A stretch of 64,000 bases of DNA from Streptomyces sp. D2-8 (GCF_023184515.1 NZ_JAAHBP010000031.1:1-64000); one strand, 5' to 3'. Counted from the stretch's first letter, positions 1 to 8,993 are shown. Notes: generated by a model not told the origin, from the letters alone. Numbers and translations are program-made.

Positions 1-4
1 TAGT

Positions 5-124
5 GTTTCGGTGGTTATAGCGTAGGGGAAACGCCCGGTTACATTCCGAACCCGGAAGCTAAGCCTTACAGCGCCGATGGTACTGCAGGGGGGACCCTGT
101 GGGAGAGTAGGACGCCGCCGAACA
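5..124 (+). rRNA. rrf: 5S ribosomal RNA
   Basis: The sequence has the conserved 5S core (CCCGGTTACATTCCGAACCC followed by GGAAGCTAAGCC) and the closing stem between the 5' GTTTCGGTGGT and the 3' end near CGCCGCCGAAC. The roughly 120-nt length is normal for Streptomyces. It is the last gene of an rRNA operon whose 16S and 23S genes must lie left of the window. Ends are set by homology memory to within a few bases. Confidence 0.95.
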
Positions 125-133
125 ATCTTTGGG

Positions 134-165
134 AAAACCCCCGTATCTTCGGATACGGGGGTTTT
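134..165 (+). terminator. rrn operon terminator with UUCG loop
   Basis: A perfect 14-bp stem (AAAACCCCCGTATC pairing with GATACGGGGGTTTT) is closed by a TTCG tetraloop, ten bases after the 5S gene. The A-tract before and T-tract after the stem make it a plausible bidirectional terminator, also serving the convergent response-regulator gene that ends at 173. Confidence 0.92.
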
Positions 166-172
166 CTGCGTT

Positions 173-844
173 TCAGGACGTCTCTACCAGCTTGGTGTCA
201 TACGCCAGGATGACCGCTTGAATGCGGTCGCGGGAGCCGGTCTTGGCGAGGATACGGCCCACGTGGGTCTTCACCGTCGACTCGGCCAGGTGGAGACGCG
301 TGGCTATCTCCGTGTTGGTCCAGCCCTTGCCTATGACCGTGAGGATCTCGCGTTCCCGGTCCGTCAGGGAAGCGAGACGCGGGTCCTCCGGGGGTGCGGC
401 CTCCGACGAGGGAGTGGTCGGCAGGTGGTGGACGTAGGCGTCCAGGAGGCGGCGGGTCAGACTGGGGGCGACCACCGCGTCGCCCGTGGCCACCGCGCGG
501 ATACCGGCGAGGAGTTCCTCGGGCTGGGCGTCCTTGACGAGGAAGCCGGAGGCCCCCGCGCGGAGGCCGGCGTAGGCGTACTCGTCCAGATCGAAGGTGG
601 TGACGATCAGGATGCGGGTGCGGTCGCCGGCCGTGGTGATGCGGCGGGTCGCCTCGATACCGTCGAGGCCCGGCATGCGGATGTCCATGAGGACGACATC
701 CGGGTGGAGCTCGGCCGCCCTGCGGACCGCTTCGCTGCCGTTCGCCGCCTCGCCCACGACCGTCATGTCGTCCTGGCTTTCCAGCAGCATGCGGGAGCCG
801 AAGCGCTGAAGGGGCTGGTCGTCGGCGATGAGGACGGTGGTCAC
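173..844 (-). CDS. NarL/FixJ-family response regulator
   Basis: 223 residues. The N-terminal receiver domain has the acidic pair D8/D9, phosphoacceptor D54 in VLMDIRMPG and K104 in FLVKDA. The C-terminal LuxR-type helix-turn-helix begins at LTDREREIL and includes STVKTHVGRIL. Its ATG lies in the last bases of the upstream histidine kinase gene (overlap 841-844), so the two are translationally coupled. It is the last gene of a four-gene operon with an ABC transporter, suggesting that it controls that transporter in response to a cell-envelope or antibiotic signal. That target is inferred from neighbourhood only. Confidence 0.93.
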   Translation of the reverse strand: MTTVLIADDQPLQRFGSRMLLESQDDMTVVGEAANGSEAVRRAAELHPDVVLMDIRMPGLDGIEATRRITTAGDRTRILIVTTFDLDEYAYAGLRAGASGFLVKDAQPEELLAGIRAVATGDAVVAPSLTRRLLDAYVHHLPTTPSSEAAPPEDPRLASLTDREREILTVIGKGWTNTEIATRLHLAESTVKTHVGRILAKTGSRDRIQAVILAYDTKLVETS

Positions 845-2112
845 TGCGGGAATTCCTCCGGGAGATGAAGGCGGACGCGCCAGCCCTGCTCCGGGTCGGG
901 GCGAGGGCCGGCCTCAAGTGTGCCGCCGTACAGGGCCGTTCGCTCGCGCATTCCGGGTAGTCCGCGGCCGCCCCGGGAAGTCCCGTCGGTGCGGCCGCCG
1001 TTGCCGGTGTCCGTGATCGTGACGGTGACGGCGGCCTGCTCCTCGTAGGAGAGCGCTATCTCCGCGGTGGCGTCGGGGCCGCCGTGTTTGAGGGTGTTGG
1101 TGAGGGCTTCCTGGATGACGCGGTAGACGGTGAGTTGGCGGCCCGGGGCGAGGGTGGCGCTGCCGTGGGTGGTGGTGCTGACGGGGAGGCCTGCGGAGCG
1201 TACGCCGTCGAGGAGCTGGTCGAGGTCGGTGAGGCCGGGCTGGGGGGTCAGGTCGGGCTGTTGTTTCTCCTCCTCGCGCAGGACGTCGAGGAGGCGGCGG
1301 AGTTCGGTGAGGGCCTGGCGGCTGGTGGTGGCGATGGCGTCGAGGGCCTGGGCGGCGCGTTCGGGGGACTTGGTGGCCGCGTATCGGCCGCCGTCGGCCA
1401 GGCCGGTGATGACGGAGAGGTTGTGGCCGATGATGTCGTGCATCTCGCGGGCGATGCGGGCGCGTTCGGCGGCGGTGGCGAGCTGGGCCTGCTGGTCCCG
1501 TTCGGTCTCCAGGCGGCGGGCGCGGTCCTCCAGGGCCTCGGTGTAGTCGCGGCGGGTGCGGACCGTGGCGCCGATGAGCGCGGCCACGGCGGTGGACATC
1601 AGCTGCGAGCCGATCTGCTGGTCCCAGGTGCCCTCGCCGTGCCGGAGGACCGACACGAGGACCGGGGCGATCACCAGGGCCGTCGCCCACCACAGGTTGC
1701 GCAGGGGGCGGCGCAGGGCGAGGTGGTAGACGAGGACCAGTTGGAGCAGGGCCGCCTGGAGGGCGGCGCCGGTCCAGGCGTTGACGAGGGCGAAGGGGGC
1801 CATGGCGGCCAGGACCGCTCCGGGGTGGGTGCGGCGCCGGAGCAGAGGAGCCGAGAGGCCGAGACTCAGAGTGAGGAGCAGCCAGCCGGGGACGTCGAGG
1901 TGGTGGGCGTTGTTGCGCCAGCCGCCGCCGGCGTAGTCGATCAGGGCGGCCGTGACCCAGAAGCCGGTGAAGTGCAGGTCCCACAGCAGTGGGTGGCGTC
2001 GGTCGAAGGCGCGCACCTTGTGGGTGAGGCGCTGGGCGTACTCGGTGAGGGGCTCCGGCGCCCGGTCTTCCGTCACGGGGTCCATCGTGCGGGATGCGAT
2101 ACCGGGCGTCAT
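841..2112 (-). CDS. Sensor histidine kinase (HisKA_3, DesK/NarX type)
   Basis: 423 residues. About five hydrophobic segments between residues 50 and 185 form a membrane sensor with little extracellular sequence. A coiled-coil-like linker (about 190-215) leads to a HisKA_3 domain with the phosphorylated histidine near residue 225 (REMHDIIGHNLSVI), then an HATPase domain with NTLKHGG (N box) and a GGRGLPGMRER glycine-rich loop. It overlaps the preceding permease gene and the following regulator gene by 4 nt each. A second ATG ten codons in (MDPVTEDR) is possible, but the ATGA overlap favours the start given. Kinases with this intramembrane layout often sense envelope stress; the ligand is unknown. 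Confidence 0.92.
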   Translation of the reverse strand: MTPGIASRTMDPVTEDRAPEPLTEYAQRLTHKVRAFDRRHPLLWDLHFTGFWVTAALIDYAGGGWRNNAHHLDVPGWLLLTLSLGLSAPLLRRRTHPGAVLAAMAPFALVNAWTGAALQAALLQLVLVYHLALRRPLRNLWWATALVIAPVLVSVLRHGEGTWDQQIGSQLMSTAVAALIGATVRTRRDYTEALEDRARRLETERDQQAQLATAAERARIAREMHDIIGHNLSVITGLADGGRYAATKSPERAAQALDAIATTSRQALTELRRLLDVLREEEKQQPDLTPQPGLTDLDQLLDGVRSAGLPVSTTTHGSATLAPGRQLTVYRVIQEALTNTLKHGGPDATAEIALSYEEQAAVTVTITDTGNGGRTDGTSRGGRGLPGMRERTALYGGTLEAGPRPDPEQGWRVRLHLPEEFPQ

Positions 2113-2888
2113 ACGTCTTTACGGCGCAGGACCACCGCGGCCGTCGTGAGGAGGGCCGCCGTCCACAGGAACATGGCCAGCAGGGCGGCGCCCGGGGTCA
2201 CCGCGCCGGGCAGGGGCTGGGCGGTGGTGAGGGCCTCAAGGGCCTTGCCGGGGAAGTAGCGGACGGCGTCGTCGACGAAGGCGTACGGGAGCATGGCCAG
2301 GATCTCCGGGAGGATCATGACGAGGCCGATGAAGACGCCGATGGCCATGGGGACCGAGCGGAGCAGGGCGCCGATGCCGAGGGCGAGGACGGCGAGGAGG
2401 GTGAGGCCGGCCGCGTTGCCCGCGAGGGCGCGCAGGACGCCGGGGTCGCCGAGGGAGGCGGACAGGTCCGTGCCGGCGAGGAACGACTGGGCGAGGGGGA
2501 AGGTGAGGAGGTTCGTCGCCAGGGTGAGGGGGAGGGCGACCGCGGCCAGGACGGCGGCCTTGGACCAGAGGACGGGCAGGCGGCGTGGGACGGCTGTCAT
2601 CGTGGCGCGGATCTGGCCCGTGGAGTACTCGCCGGCGGTGGCCAGGATGCCCAGTACCCCGAGGTTGATCTGGGCGAACTGGGTGCCCAGGAGGACGAAG
2701 ACGACCGTGTCCATGATGCCTTCGCCCGTGCCGTCGTAGGCGGCGCCGAGGCCCGCGCCCATGGCGGCGGTGAGGGCGCTGGTGACGGCGAGGGTGATCC
2801 AGGTGGAGCGCAGGGTCCAGAACTTGTGCCACTCGGAGCGCAGGACGCGGGCCGGGGTGACGCGGTAGGGCAGGGTCGCCGTGGTCAT
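2109..2888 (-). CDS. ABC-2 type transporter permease
   Basis: 259 residues with about six membrane segments. The N-terminus, TPARVLRSEWHKFWTLRSTW, is typical of actinobacterial ABC-2 permeases paired with bacitracin- or lantibiotic-resistance-like ATPases. It probably dimerises to form the membrane channel of an exporter energised by the ATPase encoded immediately upstream. It overlaps both neighbours by 4 nt (2885-2888 and 2109-2112), so the whole operon is coupled. The exported substrate cannot be read from the sequence. Confidence 0.88.
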   Translation of the reverse strand: MTTATLPYRVTPARVLRSEWHKFWTLRSTWITLAVTSALTAAMGAGLGAAYDGTGEGIMDTVVFVLLGTQFAQINLGVLGILATAGEYSTGQIRATMTAVPRRLPVLWSKAAVLAAVALPLTLATNLLTFPLAQSFLAGTDLSASLGDPGVLRALAGNAAGLTLLAVLALGIGALLRSVPMAIGVFIGLVMILPEILAMLPYAFVDDAVRYFPGKALEALTTAQPLPGAVTPGAALLAMFLWTAALLTTAAVVLRRKDV

Positions 2889-3805
2889 GCCGCTGCTCCT
2901 CGCAGGGTCGCCGGGTACTCCACCGCGTCGCGGGTGAGGTCCATGAAGGCCTCCTCCAGGGAGGCGGCGGAGGGGGTCAGTTCGTAGAGGGGGATGCCGT
3001 GGGCGGCTGCCGTGCGGCCGATGTGTTCGGCGTCCGTGCCGCAGACCTGGAGGGTGCCGGGGGTGTCGGTGGTGATGTCGACGCCGGGGGCGGTGAGGAG
3101 GCGTACGAGGTCGGAGGCCTGCGGGGTGACGACCTTGGTGGTGCCCGCGCCGGAGTGGTGGACGAAGTCGGTGACCGTGGTGTCGGCGAGGAGGCGGCCG
3201 CGGCCGATGATGACCAGGTGGTCGGCGGTGAGGGCCATCTCACTCATCAGGTGGGAGGAGACCAGGACCGTACGGCCTTCGGCGGCGAGGGACCTGAGCA
3301 GGTTGCGGATCCACAGGACGCCTTCCGGGTCGAGGCCGTTGACCGGCTCGTCGAGGACGAGCGCGGCCGGGTCGCCGAGGAGGGCGGCGGCGATGCCGAG
3401 GCGCTGTCCCATGCCGAGGGAGAAGCCCTTGACGCGGCGGTGGGCCACGTCGGTCAGACCGGTGAGGCCGAGGACCTGCTCGACCCGGGCGCGGGGGATG
3501 CCGTGGGTGTGGGCGAGGGCGCGCAGATGGTGGTGGGCGGTGCGGCCGGGGTGGACCGAACGGGCCTCCAGCAGGGCGCCGACCTCGGTGAGGGGCGCGG
3601 GGTGGGCGGCGTAGGAGCGGCCGGCCACGGTGGCGTGGCCGCGGGTGGGGGCGTCGAGGCCGAGGAGCATGCGCAGGGTCGTGGACTTGCCGGCGCCGTT
3701 CGGGCCGAGGAAGCCGGTGACGGTGCCGGGGCGGACGGTGAAGGACAGGTCCGTGACGACCGTCCGGTCGCCGTAGCGTTTGGTGAGTTCGTGTGCCGTC
3801 AGCAT
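2885..3805 (-). CDS. ABC transporter ATP-binding protein
   Basis: 306 residues from the ATG at 3805 (MLTAHELTKRYGD). A longer open frame continues to 4321, but it runs antisense to the neighbouring GNAT gene and has no coding character. Motifs: Walker A GPNGAGKST, signature FSLGMGQR in place of LSGGQ, Walker B ALVLDEPVNGLDPEG, and the H-loop VSSHLMSEM. The C-terminal extension ending in SLEEAFMDLTRDAVEY is characteristic of drug-exporter ATPases. It is first in the operon with permease, kinase and regulator. The promoter must lie in 3806-3898, shared divergently with the GNAT gene. Confidence 0.92.
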   Translation of the reverse strand: MLTAHELTKRYGDRTVVTDLSFTVRPGTVTGFLGPNGAGKSTTLRMLLGLDAPTRGHATVAGRSYAAHPAPLTEVGALLEARSVHPGRTAHHHLRALAHTHGIPRARVEQVLGLTGLTDVAHRRVKGFSLGMGQRLGIAAALLGDPAALVLDEPVNGLDPEGVLWIRNLLRSLAAEGRTVLVSSHLMSEMALTADHLVIIGRGRLLADTTVTDFVHHSGAGTTKVVTPQASDLVRLLTAPGVDITTDTPGTLQVCGTDAEHIGRTAAAHGIPLYELTPSAASLEEAFMDLTRDAVEYPATLRGAAA

Positions 3806-3898
3806 GCTTCGATGCTCGTGCGTGCCGGGGCGGCGGGCGTCGGACCGGCGGGGTAATCGGGGTGAGGGGTGTCGTACCCGGGTACTACCGTTGCCCGC

Positions 3899-4441
3899 AT
3901 GAGCTATGTGATCCGGTCCGTCCGTGCCGGCGAGTGGGCCGCGGCGAAGGAGCTGCGGCTCGCGGCGCTGCGGGACCCGGTGGCGCACCTCGCCTTCCTG
4001 GAGACGTACGAGGAGGCCGCGGCCAGGCCGGACGCCTTCTGGCAGGAGCGGACCGCGGGGGCCGCCGAAGGGGCGGACAAGGCGCAGCAGATCATCGCCG
4101 AGGGGCCGGACGGGCGGTGGGTGGGGACGCTGACCGTGCTCGTGGAGGAACCCGGGACGACCGACTGGGCCGGGTTTCCGGTGGAGCGCAAGCAGGGGCA
4201 TGTGGTCGCCGTGTTCGTACGGCCCGAGGAGCGCGGGAGCGGGCTGACCGAGGTGCTGTTCGACGCGGCCCTGGAGTGGTCGTGGGGGCAGGGCCTGGAG
4301 CGGGTGCGGCTCATCGTGCACGAGGAGAACGGGCGGGCGCAGCGGTTCTACCGGCGGGTGGGGTTCCTGCCGAGCGGGGTGACGGTGCCGCTGGGGGACG
4401 CCGGGGAGCGGGAGTTGGAGTTCGTCCTCGAGCGGGAGTGA
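3899..4441 (+). CDS. GNAT-family N-acetyltransferase
   Basis: 180 residues. The acetyl-CoA-binding core is visible as VVAVFVRPEERGSGLTEVLF (motif A, with a partly changed R/QxxGxG/A) and the C-terminal ENGRAQRFYRRVGFLPSG typical of small-molecule acetyltransferases. I chose ATG 3899 over the in-frame GTG at 3869, because the segment between them looks like promoter sequence and has no Shine-Dalgarno site. The transcript may be leaderless or nearly so. It is divergent from the ABC operon. The substrate is unknown. Confidence 0.85.
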   Translation: MSYVIRSVRAGEWAAAKELRLAALRDPVAHLAFLETYEEAAARPDAFWQERTAGAAEGADKAQQIIAEGPDGRWVGTLTVLVEEPGTTDWAGFPVERKQGHVVAVFVRPEERGSGLTEVLFDAALEWSWGQGLERVRLIVHEENGRAQRFYRRVGFLPSGVTVPLGDAGERELEFVLERE

Positions 4442-4465
4442 GGGGCTTCGGCCGGGGGGGGCCGG

Positions 4466-6004
4466 TCAGACCGGCAGTTCGTCGTGCGGCCAGCGGGAGC
4501 GGCCCTGTTCGCGGGACCGGAGCAGGGCCAGGGTCGGCATGCCCCGGTCCGCTCCGGTGGCCAGCAGCTCCGGGAGGTGGGGAAGCGGGGCCACGGCCGC
4601 GACGTCGTCCAGGACGAGCGTCATTGGTGGGTCGAGGCGACCGGAGGATGACCGTTCGGCCATGTGCCGGCCGCGCTCGACCACGCTGGAGACGAGGGCC
4701 GTCAGGAAGGGCATCGCGCCCGGGTTCGTCCTGGGGTCCTCGATGGATTCCCCCACCACATAAAGCGTGCCCCCTTCGTGGATGAAGGAATCCAGGGCGA
4801 GGGCATCAGTTCGGTTGGGAGTGCAGGCCTCGCGGATGTTGACCGTGGAGAGGGCCGCGAGGGCGCGGGTGGTCAACTGCTGGGCCATGTCGCGACGTTC
4901 GGGGTGGGCTGTGAGGGCGCCTTCGAGCTCGCCCGCGGAGCCGGGGGCGGCCTTGGGACTCGTGCGGAGGATGCGTACGGCGTCCTGGATCTGGGTGCCC
5001 TGGGACCAGCGGTGGACGTGGCGGATGGTGCGGCCGTCGATCGCCGCGGCGTGCAGGTAGCTCCGTAGGAGGGTGGCGGCGGTGTCGCTGACCGCCTGGT
5101 CGAGTTTGGCGGTGGGGCGTACGGGGGTGAGGAGGGCGGTGGCTCTGCTCGTCGCTGTTTCTCTGTCCTCGCAGCCGGTGGTGGGGGACCAGTGGAGGCG
5201 GGACGGGGTGTCGCAGAGGTGGGTGGGGTCGTAGAGGTGGGTGGGGCCCAGTTTGGCTCTGGCGTCCTTGGTTTCCTGCCAGAGGGTGGGGTTCGAGGTG
5301 ACGATGAGGGCTGGGCCTTCCGCGTCCCGTACGGCTTGGGCGGCGGTGGTCTGGCGGGTTTCCCTCGGGGCGACGAGGATCTTTTCCCACCCGCCGGCCC
5401 GTTCCTGGGCGAACAGGGAAGCCGGGGACACGGGGACGGTCGCCGAAGGGGCCGGGGCCGGGGTTGCCGTCGGGTATGCGGGGTCGGTGGAGCCTGGTCC
5501 GGGCTCCGGGGAGTGCGAGCGGGGCGTCGGCACCTCGTGCTGCACCGCCGTGGACACGGGCTCCTGTGCCGGTGTCGGCACCTCGTGCCGCGTCGGGGTC
5601 GGCCGTTGCTCCGCCGCGGCCATGCGCTCCGCCCGGCGCCTCGCCCGGACCGCCCGCCACCGGGCCAGCGTGCCCATCACGAACACCGTCAGGACGACCA
5701 GGGTCATCAGCTGGCCGATGAGCAGGCCCCAGAACAGGCCGTAGCCGGAGAGTTCGCCGGGGGGCGTGTCGGGCCAGGCGCCGGGGATGTCGTGCGGCTG
5801 GGCGACGAGGCCGCGCATGGCCGACGGCGTACGCGTGAAGGTGACGCCGGACGGCCAGGAGCCGTGGGCGAACCAGGCGGCGAGGCCGGTGGCCGTCCAC
5901 ACCAGCAGGGTCATGCCGAGGAGGAACGCGAGTATGCTGACCAGCAGGCCGTCGGGGATGCCTCCCTGGCCGTCCCGCTGGGTGTGACGGTCGTCCGGTC
6001 TCAC
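4466..6004 (-). CDS. VirD4/TraG-like coupling protein, degenerate ATPase
   Basis: 512 residues from GTG 6004, with a good GGGAGGA site. Two N-terminal membrane helices (about 20-45 and 90-115) are followed by a Pro-rich linker (about 130-190) and a TraG/VirD4-like motor region. Where related proteins carry GxxxSGKTT, this one reads VAPRETRQTTA, so the Walker A Gly-Lys is missing. The next conserved stretch, EGPALIVTSNPTLWQETKDAR, is intact. Walker B reads MTLVLDDVAAVAPLPHLPELL (DD rather than DE). The protein stops about 25 residues later at SREQGRSRW, without the usual C-terminal part of the motor. It is probably a non-hydrolysing scaffold. It ends the T4SS-like operon, 16 nt after the VirB4-like ATPase gene. 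Confidence 0.8.
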   Translation of the reverse strand: MRPDDRHTQRDGQGGIPDGLLVSILAFLLGMTLLVWTATGLAAWFAHGSWPSGVTFTRTPSAMRGLVAQPHDIPGAWPDTPPGELSGYGLFWGLLIGQLMTLVVLTVFVMGTLARWRAVRARRRAERMAAAEQRPTPTRHEVPTPAQEPVSTAVQHEVPTPRSHSPEPGPGSTDPAYPTATPAPAPSATVPVSPASLFAQERAGGWEKILVAPRETRQTTAAQAVRDAEGPALIVTSNPTLWQETKDARAKLGPTHLYDPTHLCDTPSRLHWSPTTGCEDRETATSRATALLTPVRPTAKLDQAVSDTAATLLRSYLHAAAIDGRTIRHVHRWSQGTQIQDAVRILRTSPKAAPGSAGELEGALTAHPERRDMAQQLTTRALAALSTVNIREACTPNRTDALALDSFIHEGGTLYVVGESIEDPRTNPGAMPFLTALVSSVVERGRHMAERSSSGRLDPPMTLVLDDVAAVAPLPHLPELLATGADRGMPTLALLRSREQGRSRWPHDELPV

Positions 6005-6020
6005 GCGTCCTCCCCTGTGC

Positions 6021-7430
6021 CTACGCCACCGTCGATTCGGAGTCGCCCAGGTGGTGCTCCACGAAGGCCGCGGCCCGTTCCTCCGCCTCGAGTTCGGCGG
6101 CGTGCAGGGCGTCGTCCGCGAGGTCGGCGGAGGACTGGGTCATCGCGCGGTCGGTGAAGACCAAGGGGCGTTCGGTCTCCGTGACCAGGTGTTTGACGAC
6201 CTGGACATTGCCGTTGACGTCCCAGACGGCGATGCCGGGGGTGAGGGTCGGGATGATCTCCACCGCCCAGCGGGGCAGGCCCAGGACGCGTCCGGTGGCC
6301 CGTGCTTCGTCCGCCTTCTGCGCGTAGATCGTTCTCGTCGACGCCATCTTCAGGATCGCGGCCGCTTCCTTCGCGGCCGCGCCGTCCACGACGTCCGACA
6401 GGTGGTGGACCACCGCCACGAACGACAGGCCCAGGCGTCGGCCGAACTTCAGCAGGCGCTGGAACAGCTGGGCGACGAAGGGGCTGTTGATGATGTGCCA
6501 GGCCTCCTCGACCAGGAAGATGCGCTTCACCCGGTCGGGGCGGATCCAGGTGTGCTCCAGCCACACGCCGACGATCGCCATGAGGATGGGCATGGCGATG
6601 GAGTTGCGGTCGATGTGGGACAGGTCGAAGACGATGAGCGGCGCGTCGAGGTCGATGCCGACCGTGGTGGGGCCGTCGAACATGCCGCGCAGGTCACCGT
6701 CGACCAGGCGGTCCAGGACCAGGGCGACGTCGAGGCCCCAGGCGCGTACGTCGTCTATGGCGACGTTCATCGCCTCGGCCGACTCGGGCTCGGGGTGGCG
6801 CAGTTGCTCGACGATGTCGGTCAGGACCGGCTGGCGGTCGACGATGGTCTCGTTGACGTAGGCGTGGGCGACCTTGAGGGCGAAGCCGGAGCGCTCGTCC
6901 AGGCCGTGGCCCAGCGCGACCTCGATGATCGTGCGGAGCAGCGCGAGCTGGCCCGTGGTCGTGATCGCGGGGTCGAGCGGGTTGAGGCGGATGCCCATGT
7001 CCAGGGCCGCCATCGGGTCCAGGCGGATGGGAGTTATGCCCAGCTCCTGGGCGACGAGGTTCCATTCGCCGACGCCGTCCTCGCCCTGGGCGTCCAGGAC
7101 GACGACCTGGCGGTCCTTGAAGCGGAGCTGGCGCAGGACGTACGTCTTCTCCAGCGCCGACTTGCCGTTGCCGGACTCGCCGAGGACCAGCCAGTGGGGG
7201 GCGGGGAGCTGCTGGCCGTAGAGCTGGAAGGGGTCGTAGATGTAGCCCTTCCCGGAGTACACCTCGCGGCCGATGATGACGCCGGAGTCGCCGAGGCCGG
7301 GGGCGGCGGTCGGGAGATAGACCGCCTGGGCCTGGCCCGTGGACGTGCGCACCGGGAGCCTGGTCGTCTCGACCTTCCCGAAGAGGAAGGAGGTGAAGGC
7401 GTCGGTGAGGACGGACAGCGGGTCCCGCAT
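6021..7430 (-). CDS. VirB4-like conjugation ATPase, motor half
   Basis: 469 residues. This is the C-terminal RecA-like half of a VirB4/TraE ATPase with an intact Walker A (LVLGESGNGKSALEK), a following VVVLDAQGEDG strand, and Walker B RIFLVEEAWHIINSPF with its downstream SFVAVVHHLSDVV. No membrane segment is seen. It probably powers assembly or substrate movement of the T4SS-like machine at the cytoplasmic face. It starts 6 nt after the gene for the VirB3/VirB4 N-terminal half, which together would make one ordinary VirB4. It is the only intact ATPase of the locus. Confidence 0.88.
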   Translation of the reverse strand: MRDPLSVLTDAFTSFLFGKVETTRLPVRTSTGQAQAVYLPTAAPGLGDSGVIIGREVYSGKGYIYDPFQLYGQQLPAPHWLVLGESGNGKSALEKTYVLRQLRFKDRQVVVLDAQGEDGVGEWNLVAQELGITPIRLDPMAALDMGIRLNPLDPAITTTGQLALLRTIIEVALGHGLDERSGFALKVAHAYVNETIVDRQPVLTDIVEQLRHPEPESAEAMNVAIDDVRAWGLDVALVLDRLVDGDLRGMFDGPTTVGIDLDAPLIVFDLSHIDRNSIAMPILMAIVGVWLEHTWIRPDRVKRIFLVEEAWHIINSPFVAQLFQRLLKFGRRLGLSFVAVVHHLSDVVDGAAAKEAAAILKMASTRTIYAQKADEARATGRVLGLPRWAVEIIPTLTPGIAVWDVNGNVQVVKHLVTETERPLVFTDRAMTQSSADLADDALHAAELEAEERAAAFVEHHLGDSESTVA

Positions 7431-7436
7431 CAGGTC

Positions 7437-8993
7437 CTACCTCCGAATGCCGGTGGCGAAGGGAAGGGTGTTCACGAAGGCGCGGTGGTGCTCGCGGTCG
7501 CACCATTCCAGCTTGAGGTACGACTTTCCGGCCGAGGCCCTTATCGTCCGCTTGTCGCGGGCGAGGGCGTCGGGGGAGCGGGAGGAGACGGTGATGTAGC
7601 CGACGAGGTTGACGCCGGCGGCGCCGCTGGCGAGGTCCTCGCCGCGCTGGTCGAGCCGGGAGTTGGCGGCGACGTCGCGCGGGTCGACGGTCCGGTTCAT
7701 CTTGGCGGCGCGGGACGCCTCGGCCTCGTCGTTGGTCTTCTCCGTCAGCATGCGCTCGATGGCGACCTCGGTGGGTTCGAGGTCCATCGTGACGGCGACC
7801 GTGCGGATGACGTCCGGGGTGTGGACGAGCAGCGGGGCGAGGAAGTTGACGCCGACCGGGGTCATCGGCCACTCCTTCACCCAGGCCGTGGCGTGGCACC
7901 AGGGGGCGCGGGTGGAGGACTCGCGGGTCTTGGCCTGGAGGTAGGTGGGCTCCATGGCGTCCAGTTCGGCCGGCCAGGCGTTGCGCTTGGTCATCGCCTG
8001 GATGTGGTCGATGGGGTGGTCCGGGTCGTACATGGAGTGGATCAGCGAGGCCAGCCGTCCCTGACCGAGCGGCTGCCGGACGCGGATGTCGGCCTCCTGC
8101 AGGCGCGAGCAGATGTCCGTGAGCTCGCGGGCCATGACGACGGCGAGTCCGGCGTCCCGGTCGACCTTGCCGCCGTGGGCGCGGGCGGCGCGGGCCATGG
8201 CGTTGGCCTCGGCGGCGAGGTCGCGCGTGTAGTGCATGCAGGCGACGAGGTAGGCGCGGTGCTGCTCGCTGCTGGTGGACACCATCGACTGGAGCTGGTC
8301 GTAGGACTCCTGGAGCCACGGCAGGGCCTTCTCGTCGCCGCGGACGGCGACGTCCTTGTTGTGGGCGTCCGGGTCGGCCGGGAGGGTGCGGGCCAGCATC
8401 TGGAGGCGGGTGACGAAACCGTCGCCGTTGGCCACGTGCTTGAGCAGCGTGCCGAAGCGGTCGACGAGGGCCTCCTGGTCCTCGCTGTCGCGCAGGCCGA
8501 CGCCGGGGCCCTCGATCTCGATGGCGGCGGTGACGGTCTTGCGGTCGGCGTGCAGGAGCACGGCGATCTCGTCGGGGCCGAAGGGGGCGGCCAGCCAGGT
8601 GATGCGGCCGATGCCGGGGGGCGGGCCGATCTCCACCTCGCGGCCGTCCAGCCGGGTGCCCGCCTCGATGACGGCGGAGCGGTAGGCGGTGCCCTGCTTC
8701 AGGGTCCGCTTGTAGCTGCGGTTGATCTCGAACCACTTGTAGAACGTGCGGTGCTTGTACGGCACGTACACCGCGGCCAGCGCCAGCATCGGGAACCCGG
8801 CGAGCAGCACGATGCGCAGCGACAGCGTCGGGACGAGGAGCCCGCACATCATGCCGAGGAACGCGCCCACGACGATCAGGGCGATCTCGCCGGTCTCGCG
8901 GTTGCGGCCGATGATCGCGTTCGGCCGGGCGCGGCCGATCAGATACGTCCGGCGGGGCGTGACCGGATGGGACACGTGGGACTCGGTCGTCAA
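7437..8993 (-). CDS. SCO6880/PrgI-type protein (VirB3 + VirB4 N-terminal domain)
   Basis: 518 residues from TTG 8993, which overlaps the preceding stop as TTGA with AAGGG upstream. An arginine-rich tail (RRTYLIGRARPN) is followed by two close membrane helices at about 40-85, as in VirB3/PrgI proteins. A long soluble region with no Walker motif then matches the VirB4 N-terminal (CagE/TrbE) domain in position, with KPGTAYR-like and WLAAPFG segments. It probably anchors the neighbouring ATPase to the membrane. The family name rests on recalled similarity to actinobacterial 'SCO6880 family' conjugation proteins. Confidence 0.82.
   Translation of the reverse strand: MTTESHVSHPVTPRRTYLIGRARPNAIIGRNRETGEIALIVVGAFLGMMCGLLVPTLSLRIVLLAGFPMLALAAVYVPYKHRTFYKWFEINRSYKRTLKQGTAYRSAVIEAGTRLDGREVEIGPPPGIGRITWLAAPFGPDEIAVLLHADRKTVTAAIEIEGPGVGLRDSEDQEALVDRFGTLLKHVANGDGFVTRLQMLARTLPADPDAHNKDVAVRGDEKALPWLQESYDQLQSMVSTSSEQHRAYLVACMHYTRDLAAEANAMARAARAHGGKVDRDAGLAVVMARELTDICSRLQEADIRVRQPLGQGRLASLIHSMYDPDHPIDHIQAMTKRNAWPAELDAMEPTYLQAKTRESSTRAPWCHATAWVKEWPMTPVGVNFLAPLLVHTPDVIRTVAVTMDLEPTEVAIERMLTEKTNDEAEASRAAKMNRTVDPRDVAANSRLDQRGEDLASGAAGVNLVGYITVSSRSPDALARDKRTIRASAGKSYLKLEWCDREHHRAFVNTLPFATGIRR

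Noticed and set aside
2885..4321. Long version of the ABC ATPase (478 residues)
   Set aside because: The extra 172 residues run antisense to the GNAT gene and are low-complexity; the family start MLTAHELTKRYG at 3805 is clear.
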